A DNA stretch of 31,327 nucleotides from Chloroflexota bacterium (GTDB taxonomy: Bacteria > Chloroflexota > Ktedonobacteria > Ktedonobacterales > Ktedonobacteraceae), in contig CADDZH010000061.1 in NCBI GenBank assembly GCA_902812455.1, positions 1 through 31,327 on the forward strand, written 5' to 3'. Made by a program: the position numbers and the translations under genes. This document shows positions 16,132 through 24,874 of the stretch, piece by piece. The notes under the pieces were generated by a model. That model saw nothing but the letters and a program-made list of their open reading frames with translations. It did no database searches and was not told where the DNA came from. Positions within the stretch are counted from its first letter, which is position 1; each line of letters starts with the position of its first letter.

Positions 16132-16446
16132 ATGAAGCGCATTGCCTTTACGATGAAGATCAAGCCGGGATATGAAGAAGAGTATCGCGTGCGCCACCAG
16201 CATGTCTGGCCGGAATTGCTGGACGATTTGAAGAAAGCAGGTTGTCACAACTACTCTATCTATGCCAAAGGGCTTGATCTCTTTGCCTATATGGAAGTAG
16301 ACGACTTCCGGCGTTTTCTTGATACAATGAGTAAGAGCGAGGCCAACGAGCGCTGGCAGCAATACATGAGTGAGATCATGACGATGGAACTCGATCCGGC
16401 GACCGGCTTCCCGTATGTATTGCCGGAAGTGTTTCACCTGGATTAG
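16132..16446 (+). CDS. rhaM: L-rhamnose mutarotase
   Basis: The product has 104 residues, the same length as the E. coli enzyme as I recall it, and the characteristic layout: AFTMKIKPGYEEEYRVRHQHVWPELLDDLKKAG, HNYSIY, ERWQQYMSEIM and a final LPEVFHLD. Tyr18 and His22, reported as catalytic in the family, are both conserved. It interconverts alpha and beta anomers of L-rhamnose so that the isomerase receives its preferred form, in the cytoplasm. AAAGGA precedes the ATG. It lies directly before two isomerase genes. Confidence 0.95.
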   Translation: MKRIAFTMKIKPGYEEEYRVRHQHVWPELLDDLKKAGCHNYSIYAKGLDLFAYMEVDDFRRFLDTMSKSEANERWQQYMSEIMTMELDPATGFPYVLPEVFHLD

Positions 16447-16459
16447 AGGAGAGCGCACC

Positions 16460-17899
16460 ATGTTCGAGTCCAGGCGGGCTATTCAGCCCAGAATTGGCAT
16501 CTTTGCGATTGGCCTGGCGGCCTACTGGCCGCAGTTCGAGGGCTTGCACGATCGTTTGCAGAACTACGGCTCATATGTCGAACAGCAGATGGCGCAGTGG
16601 GGCGATGTAGTTTCAGGAGGCATGGTCGATTCAGTGGAGAAGGCGCGGGAAACGGGCGCATTATTCGCCCGCGAGCAGGTAGATATCGTCTTCGTCTATA
16701 CTGCCACCTATGCCACCTCATCTCAGGTTTTGCCTGTCATCCAGCAGGCTAAAGCGCCAACTATTGTGTTAAATTTGCAGCCATCTCCTGCCCTGGATTA
16801 CGAAACGGTGACGACAGGCGAATGGCTTGCCAACTGCTCTGCCTGTTGTGTGCCAGAAATTTGCTCTGCCCTCACTCGCGCACGGCTGCCCTTCAAAGTT
16901 GTCTCTGGCGTGTTATTCGACGATGCTGCTGCCTGGCATGAAATTCGCGAGTGGTGCCAGGCAGCTAAAGCTTCCCGGCATGTCAAGCATGCGCGGTTTG
17001 GTTTTCTGGGTCATACCTATCCGGGGATGCTCGATATGTATTCGGACTTCACGGCTGTCCAGGGCCAGCTTGGCTGTCATATTGAGGTGCTTGAGATCGA
17101 CGACCTGGTAGTGCGCGTCAGGGATGCCTCCGATGCCGAAGTCCGTGACAAGATCCATGAGATCGAGTCCAGCTTTGATCTGGCCGAGCCTTCCACCGAT
17201 CCCATTGCGGCGCCAATTGAGCCGGAAGACATGGAATGGAGCGCCCGCGTAGCTGTAGGCCTGGACAAGCTGGTAGACGACTTCAACCTGGATGCGCTGG
17301 CCTATTACTATCGCGGTCTTGAGGGCAATCAGAACGAGCAGGTATCGGCCGGTATGATCGTTGGCAATACCCTGCTTACTGCCAGGGGGATTCCGTGCAG
17401 CGGCGAGGGCGACCTGAAGAATGCCATTGCCATGCTGGTGATGGATCAGCTTGGAGCGGGCGGTAGCTATACCGAGTTTTATGCAATGGACTTTGTAGAG
17501 CAGTTTGTCTTGATGGGGCATGATGGCCCTGGCCATATTGCCATTTCCAACCAGCGTCCTATCCTGCGCAAGCTGAAGCTCTATCATGGGAAACGAGGAT
17601 TCGGCATTTCGGTGGAATTCAAGGTCAAGTATGGCCCGGTGACGATTCTCGGCGCAACGCAACAGGCGGACAGCAGGCTGAAGTTTCTGGTGGCCGAAGG
17701 CGAAAGCATTGAAGGGCCAACGTTCCGCATTGGCAACACGAACAGCCGGATTCGCTTCTCTTTAGACCCGGCAACCTTTGTCACCCGCTGGAGCGAGGAA
17801 GGCCCGACGCATCATGTCGCGCTGGGTGTAGGAAATGTCGGGAAATTGATTGACAAGGTTGGCTACCTGCTGGGTGTACAAACGGTACAATTTAGATAG
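16460..17899 (+). CDS. L-fucose/L-arabinose isomerase-superfamily protein
   Basis: The protein has 479 residues from the ATG at 16460, preceded by AGAGGAGAG; a longer in-frame start inside rhaM is rejected. The AraA/FucI-fold signature is visible: IFVYTATYATSSQVLPVIQ, then SGEGDLKNAIAMLVMDQLG, TEFYAMDF, MGHDGPGH and THHVALG. Glu316, Glu339, His354 and His451 or His452 line up with the metal ligands Glu306, Glu333, His350 and His450 of E. coli L-arabinose isomerase, so the metal site looks intact. The protein should be an active aldose-ketose isomerase, perhaps for L-fucose, L-arabinose or rhamnose. The next gene already encodes a structurally unrelated rhamnose isomerase, so its exact job is uncertain. 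Confidence 0.82.
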   Translation: MFESRRAIQPRIGIFAIGLAAYWPQFEGLHDRLQNYGSYVEQQMAQWGDVVSGGMVDSVEKARETGALFAREQVDIVFVYTATYATSSQVLPVIQQAKAPTIVLNLQPSPALDYETVTTGEWLANCSACCVPEICSALTRARLPFKVVSGVLFDDAAAWHEIREWCQAAKASRHVKHARFGFLGHTYPGMLDMYSDFTAVQGQLGCHIEVLEIDDLVVRVRDASDAEVRDKIHEIESSFDLAEPSTDPIAAPIEPEDMEWSARVAVGLDKLVDDFNLDALAYYYRGLEGNQNEQVSAGMIVGNTLLTARGIPCSGEGDLKNAIAMLVMDQLGAGGSYTEFYAMDFVEQFVLMGHDGPGHIAISNQRPILRKLKLYHGKRGFGISVEFKVKYGPVTILGATQQADSRLKFLVAEGESIEGPTFRIGNTNSRIRFSLDPATFVTRWSEEGPTHHVALGVGNVGKLIDKVGYLLGVQTVQFR

Positions 17900-17936
17900 T
17901 GTATGGGCGGCTCAATGTATGAGAGGCAGGTACGAA

Positions 17937-19169
17937 ATGAGAAACGCTTCGTTCGACATACTAAGGGATGATTTGGAGAAACGCGGTATCGAGGTTGACA
18001 CTCTCTTACAGGATATTCAACACTTCAGAGTCGAGACTCCTTCGTGGGGCTATGGTGACTCTGGAACGCGCTTCAAGGTCTTTCACTGGCCGGGAGCGGC
18101 GCGAAATTTGCGTGAGAAGCTGGCAGATGCCGCGATGGTGCAAAAGGTCACTGGCATCTGCCCCAGCGTTGCCATTCATATCCCCTGGGATAAAGAGGAT
18201 GACTGGCAGGCTGTCAAAGCGTATACCGCTGAGCTTGGCCTGCGCATCGGTGCGGTCAATCCCAACCTCTTCCAGGAAGACGACTATCGCCTCGGCAGTC
18301 TCTGCCACTTCGACGAAAGAGTTCGTGGTAAAGCTCTCGATCACGTGATCGAATGCATTCACATTGCTGAAGAAGTTGGTTCCGATGTAATCAGCCTCTG
18401 GCTGGCGGATGGCACAAATTATCCGGGGCAGGATGATCTACGCGAGCGCAAGCATCGCCTGCAGGATTCGCTGGCGCAAATCTATGCGGCCATGCCACCC
18501 AACCAGCGCCTGCTGATAGAATACAAGTTTTTTGAGCCAGCTTTCTACCATACTGATCTTGCCGATTGGGGTACTGCCTACACAATGGCGACGAAACTTG
18601 GTGCGCGGGCTAAAGTGCTGGTCGATACCGGGCACCACGCCCATGGTACCAACCTGGCGCACATCGTCGCCTTCCTGCTCGATGAAGGCAAGCTGGGCGG
18701 CTTCCACTTTAACGACCGCAGGTATGCTGACGATGATCTCATCGTTGGCTCGCAGCATCCCTTCGATCTCTTCCTTGTCTTCAATGAGCTTGTCGCCGAG
18801 GCAAAGAGCCCCTCTGGTGAAGAGTCCCTGCGTATCGATTATATGATCGATCAGTCCCACAACATTGAGCCCAAAATAGAAGCCATGATCCAGTCGGTCA
18901 TCCACATTCAGATGGCTCACGCAAAGGCTTTGCTGGTGGATCGCTCGCGTCTTGCCGAAGCGCAGGCCAATGGGGATGTATTGGGAGCGTACCGCGTGCT
19001 ACGCGACGCCTTCGAGACCGATGTGCGCCCGTTGCTTGCTGAAGCGCGCACTCGGATGGGACTTAATCCCGATCCTATCGTTGCCTTCCGGCAAAGCGGT
19101 TATAGCGAAAAAGTCGCCCGCGAACGACAACAGGTGGGTGTGACGGCAAGTGGCTATCCGGGAGCATAA
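17937..19169 (+). CDS. rhaI: L-rhamnose isomerase, RhaI type
   Basis: The 410-residue TIM-barrel protein resembles the RhaI (Pseudomonas stutzeri / Gram-positive) class rather than E. coli RhaA in its opening TPSWGYGDSGTRFKVFHWPG and in its metal-site strands: LIEYKFFEPAFYHTDLADWGTA (Glu195), VLVDTGHHAHGTN (Asp230) and GGFHFNDRRYADDDL (His257, Asp260). It converts L-rhamnose to L-rhamnulose. The ATG at 17937 follows GAGGCAGG; two upstream in-frame starts overlap the preceding gene and lack a site. Some family members act on several aldoses. Confidence 0.9.
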   Translation: MRNASFDILRDDLEKRGIEVDTLLQDIQHFRVETPSWGYGDSGTRFKVFHWPGAARNLREKLADAAMVQKVTGICPSVAIHIPWDKEDDWQAVKAYTAELGLRIGAVNPNLFQEDDYRLGSLCHFDERVRGKALDHVIECIHIAEEVGSDVISLWLADGTNYPGQDDLRERKHRLQDSLAQIYAAMPPNQRLLIEYKFFEPAFYHTDLADWGTAYTMATKLGARAKVLVDTGHHAHGTNLAHIVAFLLDEGKLGGFHFNDRRYADDDLIVGSQHPFDLFLVFNELVAEAKSPSGEESLRIDYMIDQSHNIEPKIEAMIQSVIHIQMAHAKALLVDRSRLAEAQANGDVLGAYRVLRDAFETDVRPLLAEARTRMGLNPDPIVAFRQSGYSEKVARERQQVGVTASGYPGA

Positions 19170-19178
19170 TGTTATGGT

Positions 19179-19200
19179 AGGTGCGACCCTCGCGGTCGCC
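19179..19200. repeat. Small hairpin repeat between rhaI and the aldolase gene
   Basis: GCGACC (19183-19188) and GGTCGC (19194-19199) form a 6-bp stem. The right side, GCGGTCGCC, matches the right part of the 15887-16097 element, so this is probably a fragment of the same repeat family. It sits in the 64-base gap before the next ATG. Confidence 0.4.
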
Positions 19201-19233
19201 CTGGCGCATCTCTTAAGCCAGGAGGAAAAAGAT

Positions 19234-21288
19234 ATGCCTCGCAATCTTTGGCGTGATGAAGATATCCAGGGACACAGCGAACTCGATTTGCTGGTCTACC
19301 GCTCGCACCTGTTGGGAGCAGATCGCAGCCTGGCAAACTGGGGCGGCGGCAATACCTCAGCGAAGGTTATGCAAACAGATTTCCGGGGAAGGCAGGTCTA
19401 TACTCTATGGGTGAAGGGAAGTGGCTCGGACCTTGCCACAATGAGCGCAAAGGACTTCGTCCCACTGCGCATGGATGATGTGTTGCCATCCGAATCCTAC
19501 GAAGCATTGAGCGACGAGGCGATGGTCAACTATCTCCTGCACTGCATCGAAGAGCCAGGGAGCCCGCGCCCCTCCATCGAGACGCTCTTGCATGCTTTCC
19601 TGCCCTTTCGCCACATCGATCATACCCATGCCGATGCTATTCTTGCTTTTGCCAACGCTAGCGACGGCTATCACCTGGCAAAGCAAGTCTATGGAGAGCG
19701 TATGGTCTGGGTCCCCTATATACGGCCGGGATTTACACTTGCCAAGTTAGTTGCTCAGGCAGTACGTGATAATCCCAAAACCGAGGCCGTTATCCTTGAG
19801 AAGCACGGGCTGGTTACCTGGGGCGAAACGGCTCAAGAGAGCTATGCCAACACCCTGCGTATTGTGCAGGAGGCGGAGGATTACCTGGATCAGCATGGGC
19901 AAGGGCGCAAGTTCGTGGTCGCTCCAGCCGCGAGCAAACAAGAACAGGACAAGACTCTAGCGGAAGTGCTGCCGGTGGCACGCGGGCAGATTAGCTCTCC
20001 CCGGCACATGGTGCTCACCGTTGATAGAAGTGAGCCAACCCTCACGTTTGCCAGTTCACCAGAAGCGCGTGAAGTAGCGTTGCGTGGCTCGGCCTGCCCC
20101 GATCACCTGGTGCATACGCGGCACTGGCCGGTATGGGTTACCTGGGAGCCATCTGAGGGGATGGCAACACTGAAAGCGCGTCTCACACAGGAAATCGCAG
20201 CGTTCAGAGAGAAGTACCGGCGCTACTTCGAGGCCAATCATCATCCTGGCGATGTGCTTGTCCACGCAAATCCACGCATCATTATTGTCCCGCATGTTGG
20301 TGTGATTGCCAGCGGCCCAAATAGCCAGATGGCGGCTGTCTCTCGCGATCTGTACCAGCGAGCTATTGCCGTGATGCGGGGCAGTGAGAGTATTGGCCGC
20401 TTCACACCGCTTTCAGACCGCGAAGCCTATGATATCGAATACTGGCCGCTTGAGTTGTATAAACTCACACTGCGCCCTCCTGAGAAAGAACTTGCTGGTC
20501 GTGTAGCAGTCATTACCGGTGGTGGCAGTGGTATCGGGCGAGCAACCGCTCTGCGGCTCGCTCAAGAGGGAGCGCATGTCGCCATCCTGGATTTGAATGC
20601 CCAGAGCACCCAGCAGGTAGCAGACGAGATTATCCAGGCGCAAGGAGAAGGGAGAGCTATAGCGTGCGCCTGCGATGTGAGCAGCGAGGAGCAGGTAGCG
20701 CAGGCATTTGCCTCGACCATCCTTGCCTATGGAGGCGTGGATATCGTCGTGAACAATGCAGGACTTGCTGCCTCTGCGCCCATTGTGGAAACCGATCTGC
20801 GAACATGGCAAAAAATCTTCGCTGTGCTGGCCCAGGGCTATTTTCTTGTAGCCCGTGAGGCCTTCAAAGTATGGCAGGCGCAGAAACGGGGTGGCAGCCT
20901 CATCTTTGTCACCTCAAAGAATGCAGTGGTCGCTGGCAAGGACAACAGCGCGTACAGTGCTGCCAAAGCGGCAGAACTGCATCTCGCACGCTGTCTTGCA
21001 GAAGAGGGAGGGCCGATCGGTGTGCGCGTCAATTCCGTGCTGCCTGACGCAGTGCTGCGTGGTTCCGGCATCTGGGGTACAGCCTGGCGAGAGGAGCGAG
21101 CGCGAGCCTATGGCATTGCGCCAGAGCAACTGGAAGAGTTCTATCGCCAGCGCACCACGCTCAAAGTCAACGTCTTTCCAGAGGACATCGCCGAGGCCAT
21201 CCTCTTCTATGCTTCGGATCGCTCGGCCAAGACAACCGGTAGCGCGCTCACCGTCGATGGCGGCGTTCCTGCAGCTTATGCCCGCTAA
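19234..21288 (+). CDS. rhaEW: Bifunctional L-rhamnulose-1-phosphate aldolase / lactaldehyde dehydrogenase
   Basis: The 684-residue fusion starts at the ATG at 19234 after GGAGGAAAAA; an ORF start at 19150 would run through repeat sequence. The N-terminal half is a class II aldolase: ANWGGGNTSAK near 34-44, HIDHTHADA with His130 and His132, and EKHGLVTWGE. The C-terminal half is a short-chain dehydrogenase with VAVITGGGSGIGRA (NAD site near 428-435), NNAG, and catalytic Tyr574-x-x-x-Lys578. The aldolase splits rhamnulose-1-phosphate into DHAP and L-lactaldehyde. The dehydrogenase domain, by analogy with the Bacillus RhaEW/YuxG type, oxidises lactaldehyde to lactate. Fusion keeps the reactive aldehyde local. 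Confidence 0.93.
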   Translation: MPRNLWRDEDIQGHSELDLLVYRSHLLGADRSLANWGGGNTSAKVMQTDFRGRQVYTLWVKGSGSDLATMSAKDFVPLRMDDVLPSESYEALSDEAMVNYLLHCIEEPGSPRPSIETLLHAFLPFRHIDHTHADAILAFANASDGYHLAKQVYGERMVWVPYIRPGFTLAKLVAQAVRDNPKTEAVILEKHGLVTWGETAQESYANTLRIVQEAEDYLDQHGQGRKFVVAPAASKQEQDKTLAEVLPVARGQISSPRHMVLTVDRSEPTLTFASSPEAREVALRGSACPDHLVHTRHWPVWVTWEPSEGMATLKARLTQEIAAFREKYRRYFEANHHPGDVLVHANPRIIIVPHVGVIASGPNSQMAAVSRDLYQRAIAVMRGSESIGRFTPLSDREAYDIEYWPLELYKLTLRPPEKELAGRVAVITGGGSGIGRATALRLAQEGAHVAILDLNAQSTQQVADEIIQAQGEGRAIACACDVSSEEQVAQAFASTILAYGGVDIVVNNAGLAASAPIVETDLRTWQKIFAVLAQGYFLVAREAFKVWQAQKRGGSLIFVTSKNAVVAGKDNSAYSAAKAAELHLARCLAEEGGPIGVRVNSVLPDAVLRGSGIWGTAWREERARAYGIAPEQLEEFYRQRTTLKVNVFPEDIAEAILFYASDRSAKTTGSALTVDGGVPAAYAR

Positions 21289-21299
21289 AGAGGTGAATA

Positions 21300-22781
21300 A
21301 TGGCAGCATTGCACCTGGGCGTTGTTGATCTCGGCGCTGAAAGCGGGCGTGTCTTGCTTGCTCGCTACGATGGAACGGGTGTTGTTCTCGAAGAAGTACA
21401 TCGCTTCCCCAATCGCCCGGTGCAGGTGCAAGGCCACCTGTACTGGGACGTGCTTGATTTGTGGCGAGAAATGCAGGATGGGTTGCGCAAGGCCCGCTCG
21501 GCAGCAGGTAGCTTGAACAGCGTAGGCGTCGATACGTGGGGTGTAGACTACGGACTGTTCGATACAGAAGGATTCCTGCTCGGTCAACCATTCCATTACC
21601 GGGACCGGCGTACTGAGGGGATCATGGAGCGAGTTTTTGCCAGGATACCACGCGAGGAGATTTACGCTCAGACCGGCATTCAATTCATGCCCATCAACAC
21701 ACTCTACCAACTGGCAGCGCATATACAGCTACAACCTCGCCTGTTCAATTACGTTGATCGTTTTTTGATGATGCCAGATATCTTTCACTCATGGCTAAGT
21801 GGTGAACGCGTGGGAGAGTACACCAATGCCACGACGACGCAGCTCTGGTCGGCGCGAGAACATCGCTGGGCCGGCGAGATCTTTGAAGCGCTCAATATAC
21901 CTCTCAGGATTGCCCCTCCCATCGTTCAACCCGGCACATTGCTGGGGCCTCTCTTGCCAGAACTAGCGAGCGAGCTGGGCGCGAGTGTACGAGTTGCTGT
22001 GCCTGCAACGCATGATACAGCTTCCGCAGTGGCTGCCATCCCTGCTTCTCCTCATGAAGGATGGGCCTATATCAGTTCCGGCACATGGTCGCTGGTGGGC
22101 CTGGAGTTGCCTCAACCCCTGATGCGGGAAGATTCCACCGTCACCTTTACGAATGAGGGCGGCGTTTTTGGGACGATCCGCTTTTTGAAAAATGTCATGG
22201 GTCTATGGATCGTGCAAGAATGCCGTCGCGCCTGGGAAAGAGAGGAACAAAGCTACAGCTACCGGGAGCTTTATGCGCTTGCAGAATCCGCTCCGCCTCT
22301 CACAATCTTGATCGATCCCGATGAGCCTCGCTTTCTTGCCCCTGGCAATATGCCTGGCAAGATACAGGCATACCTGGCAGAACAGCAACAGCCCCCGCCA
22401 GAAACTGTGGGAGCAATGGTGCGCTGCATTTTAGAGAGCCTCGTCCTGCGTTATCGAGAAGTTTTAACATCAACTGAGCAGCTTGCCGGAATACCATTGC
22501 AAAGGATTCACGTGGTTGGGGGCGGCTCTCAAAATACTATGCTCAACCAGTGGCTGGCCGATGCGACAGGATTAGTGGTTATCGCCGGCCCGGTAGAAGC
22601 GACAGCGCTTGGGAATGCTCTCATGCAGCTTGTCGCGCTCGGCGAACTCCATTCGCTGGCAGAAGTGCGCGCGCTTGCAGCAAAAACAGCCCAAACGGTT
22701 GTTTTTGAACCCGATCCCAGCCATCGCTCTTTGTGGGATGAGGCCTACCACCGATTCCAGGAACTATTTACCCAGCGGTGA
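21300..22781 (+). CDS. rhaB: Rhamnulokinase
   Basis: This 493-residue FGGY-family kinase begins LGVVDLGAESGRVLLARYDG, the family ATP-binding strand with the rhamnulokinase-type Ala-Glu-Ser-Gly. It contains VGVDTWGVDYGLFD, QFMPINTLYQL, MMPDIFHSWLSGERVGEYTNATTTQL, VAVPATHDTASAVAAIP and YISSGTWSLVGLE, and the second ATP motif IHVVGGGSQNTMLNQWLADATG. These match RhaB closely. It phosphorylates L-rhamnulose at C1, feeding the aldolase encoded 12 bases upstream. AGAGGTG precedes the ATG. The last 18 bases overlap the convergent HAD gene. Confidence 0.95.
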   Translation: MAALHLGVVDLGAESGRVLLARYDGTGVVLEEVHRFPNRPVQVQGHLYWDVLDLWREMQDGLRKARSAAGSLNSVGVDTWGVDYGLFDTEGFLLGQPFHYRDRRTEGIMERVFARIPREEIYAQTGIQFMPINTLYQLAAHIQLQPRLFNYVDRFLMMPDIFHSWLSGERVGEYTNATTTQLWSAREHRWAGEIFEALNIPLRIAPPIVQPGTLLGPLLPELASELGASVRVAVPATHDTASAVAAIPASPHEGWAYISSGTWSLVGLELPQPLMREDSTVTFTNEGGVFGTIRFLKNVMGLWIVQECRRAWEREEQSYSYRELYALAESAPPLTILIDPDEPRFLAPGNMPGKIQAYLAEQQQPPPETVGAMVRCILESLVLRYREVLTSTEQLAGIPLQRIHVVGGGSQNTMLNQWLADATGLVVIAGPVEATALGNALMQLVALGELHSLAEVRALAAKTAQTVVFEPDPSHRSLWDEAYHRFQELFTQR

Positions 22782-23426
22782 ACTCTCATAATGAGCCAGC
22801 AGATCCGCCGGGCCATCATAAATGGCGATAGCCCCGGCGAGGTCTTGATCGCTCCAGCCGCCACAGCGAAATGCGATGGTGCCAACGCCAACTTTCCTGG
22901 CAGCCTCGATATCGTAGGCAGTGTCGCCGATCATTACCACTTCGTCAGCAGGAAGATCGATGCGCTTGAGCGTCACCTCCATCACGTCGGGATTGGGTTT
23001 CGATTGGCTCACATCCTTTGATGAGGTCTCTTCTTCTACGAGATCGGCGGCCCCAACGAGTTGTAATAGCGCTTTCAGCTCATCTTTCTCTGCCGAAGTA
23101 GCGATGGCCACCTTCATTCCTTGCTCCCGCACCTTCTGTATCAGTTCGCTGGCTCCCGGAAAAGCGCGCAGGTGGGGCAGAAAGCGCTGCAGGAAAATTT
23201 CTTTGCGCTTTTTGCTGATTTTTTGTCCTATGTCGCTATTCTTGTCTACACCGATAGTTTCTGGCAGCACTTTGTCACCGCCCATGCCGATTAGAGGGCG
23301 CACTTTGTCAAAGGGAACGTGGTAACCATAATCGGCCATTGCTTCAACCCAGGATTTGGCCTGCGCGTCATTGCTATCTACCAGCGTTCCATCTACATCC
23401 AGGATCACGCCATGTATATTTGGCAT
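22764..23426 (-). CDS. HAD-superfamily phosphatase, phosphoglycolate-phosphatase-like
   Basis: The 220-residue protein has intact HAD motifs. Motif I is ILDVDGTLVDS with Asp10 and Asp12, motif II is VAIATSAEKDEL, a lysine lies in SKPNPDVMEVTL, and motif IV is MIGDTAYDIEAARKVG. A helical cap fills residues 17-85. The product should hydrolyse a small phosphorylated metabolite such as phosphoglycolate or a sugar phosphate. AAAGGAG precedes the ATG. It overlaps the 3' end of rhaB tail to tail, so it is not part of that operon, although a housekeeping role for sugar phosphates would be compatible. Confidence 0.88.
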   Translation of the reverse strand: MPNIHGVILDVDGTLVDSNDAQAKSWVEAMADYGYHVPFDKVRPLIGMGGDKVLPETIGVDKNSDIGQKISKKRKEIFLQRFLPHLRAFPGASELIQKVREQGMKVAIATSAEKDELKALLQLVGAADLVEEETSSKDVSQSKPNPDVMEVTLKRIDLPADEVVMIGDTAYDIEAARKVGVGTIAFRCGGWSDQDLAGAIAIYDGPADLLAHYESSPLGK

Positions 23427-23586
23427 TGTTTGCTCCTTTCATGGGCATAACACGTGCGCTCTTCGGTCTCTGATTACTATAGGCTGCTAAACCTTTTGAG
23501 CAGCAGATGCGTGCTATACAACGATACTGTTTCTAACATCGGAAAGGCATAGGAACCATTGAGTACACTTCATCGAGAGAGGCGGG

Positions 23587-23982
23587 ATGAGAATGCTTGA
23601 TGTCGTGATTGTGGGAGCAGGGCCTGCCGGCCTGAGCGCTGCTCTTATCCTCGGGCGCTGTCGCCGCCATGTCCTGCTCTGCGACAGTGGCGAGTATCGC
23701 AATGCTCATTCGCACGCGCTGCATGGGTTTTTGACCCGCGATGGCACAGACCCGGCCGAGCATCAACGCTCTGACCTTGCCGCAAAGCTTGGCTGCGACT
23801 TCACCCAAAGGGGCGTTGTCCGTACCGGTGAATACGAAGAAACTACCGTGCCAGGCCTCTTCGTGGCGGGCGATGCTTCTCGCAGAGTGCAACTTGCCAT
23901 CGTGGCTGCTGCTGAGGGCGCAGAAGCAGCCTTTGCTATCAATAGCGCTCTGCTGAAAGAAGATCTACGCAAGAGCCCGTAG
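23587..23982 (+). pseudogene. Internally deleted thioredoxin-reductase-like FAD/NAD(P) oxidoreductase
   Basis: The reading frame encodes 131 residues, whereas relatives have about 300. Residues 1-58 match the N-terminal FAD domain: DVVIVGAGPAGLSAALILGRCRRHVLLCDSGEYRNAHSHALHGFLTRDG. The sequence then jumps, near DPAE/HQRSDLA, directly to the C-terminal FAD segment with VPGLFVAGDASRRVQLAIVAAAEGAEAAFAIN. The whole NAD(P)-binding domain, about 170 residues, is missing while the frame is kept. Without that domain no reductase activity is expected. It could be a decaying gene or, less likely, a small flavin-binding protein. Confidence 0.8.
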
Positions 23983-24033
23983 TAATTCCGGCAATAGTAT
24001 GACCAGGGCGGGGCCAATCAATCGGCGGTGGAG

Positions 24034-24173
24034 CCCGATAATGAATTTTTCCAAACAAGATCGACAGTGGCAGCCGCGGGGGGCAAGCACAAGGCCCCCT
24101 CCCAGCCTCTCAGCCGCCCCTTGTCCCTACAGCATCCCCTTCCCGATCTTGTTCGTGAAATTTCATCATCGGG
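24034..24173. repeat. MITE-like element, family B, with ~30-bp terminal inverted repeats
   Basis: The left end (24034-24063) begins CCCGATAATGAATTTTT and ends AAACAAGATCG. The right end (24142-24173) is its imperfect inverted complement, starting CCCGATCTTGTTCGTG and ending TCATCATCGGG. The roughly 140-bp element has a GC-rich centre that includes GGGGCAAGCACAAGGCCCC, itself a hairpin. A single left-type end recurs at 27934-27960. It fills the gap between the deleted oxidoreductase and the TM2 gene. Confidence 0.65.
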
Positions 24174-24207
24174 AACCTACGATTCGCCCGTAAGGAGAGA
24201 GAGCCGA

Positions 24208-24615
24208 TTACTGCCTCAGCAGGGGAAGGCCATTGGCATCCGTGAAACTGCCCGTAATGATCATGATCAGATCAATGAGCGCCCAAATACCGCAGCCACC
24301 AAGTGTCAGGAGTTGAATGATCCCGATTGTTGTGTACCCGGTATAGAAGCGATGGATTCCAAAGGCTCCCAGGAAGAGGCATAAAAGCAGCGTCGTCAGC
24401 CAATCCTTCTGTTGCGCCTGCGCAAAGCCCGCCGCGGGAGGAGCCCCATACTGCTGTTGCCCAAATTGTGGTTGGGGCTGGCCGTATTGTGGCTGCTGGG
24501 ATTGTGGTTGTCCATACTGCCCGTATTGTGGTTGCCCGAATGGCTGCTGCGGTTGCCCGTACTGCGGCTGTCCCTGCCCCCAGGGCTGGTTTGGTTGGTT
24601 AGGTTCATAACCCAT
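24208..24615 (-). CDS. TM2-domain protein with Gln/Gly/Pro/Tyr-rich N-terminus
   Basis: The 135-residue protein has a disordered N-terminal half (1-70) built of GQPQYGQ-like repeats. A TM2 domain follows: [24 protein letters not shown] (about 71-94) and [26 protein letters not shown] (97-122). FLGxxGxHRFYxG is the family signature. Two membrane helices joined by a short turn are expected, with the repetitive tail on one side. The function of bacterial TM2 proteins is poorly known. A strong GGAGGT precedes the ATG, and a promoter-like sequence lies upstream. Confidence 0.88.
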   Translation of the reverse strand: MGYEPNQPNQPWGQGQPQYGQPQQPFGQPQYGQYGQPQSQQPQYGQPQPQFGQQQYGAPPAAGFAQAQQKDWLTTLLLCLFLGAFGIHRFYTGYTTIGIIQLLTLGGCGIWALIDLIMIITGSFTDANGLPLLRQ

Positions 24616-24664
24616 AAGTTACCTCCATATGCTTGAAATAACCACTACGATTTAATACGTCATC

Positions 24665-24693
24665 AGTATACAGGTACGGTCAAGAGATGGCAA
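24665..24693 (-). promoter_or_regulatory. Candidate sigma70-type promoter for the TM2 gene
   Basis: On the minus strand TTGCCA (24693-24688), 17 bases, then TATACT (24670-24665). It would give a leader of about 40 bases before the ATG at 24615. Confidence 0.5.
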
Positions 24694-24762
24694 TCAGTTC
24701 AAGCAGTTCATATTAACCAGGTTAGAATATGCTTAAACTCGCTTAATGCCGCGCTTTATTTG

Positions 24763-24790
24763 TTGACTTGCCTCAGTTCCAGCATACTAT
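24763..24790 (+). promoter_or_regulatory. Candidate promoter for the hydrophilic-protein gene
   Basis: TTGACT (24763-24768), 16 bases and TACTAT (24785-24790). The hairpin CAGCAT-ACT-ATGCTG overlaps the -10 region, a possible operator. Transcription would start about 75 bases before the ATG at 24875. Confidence 0.4.
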
Positions 24791-24874
24791 GCTGAAAGAA
24801 GGATAGCTATGAGCTAGATCACATTTTGCAGAGAAAAGTGCCTTGTGTTGATAAGAAATCAGGAGGAATATGTT

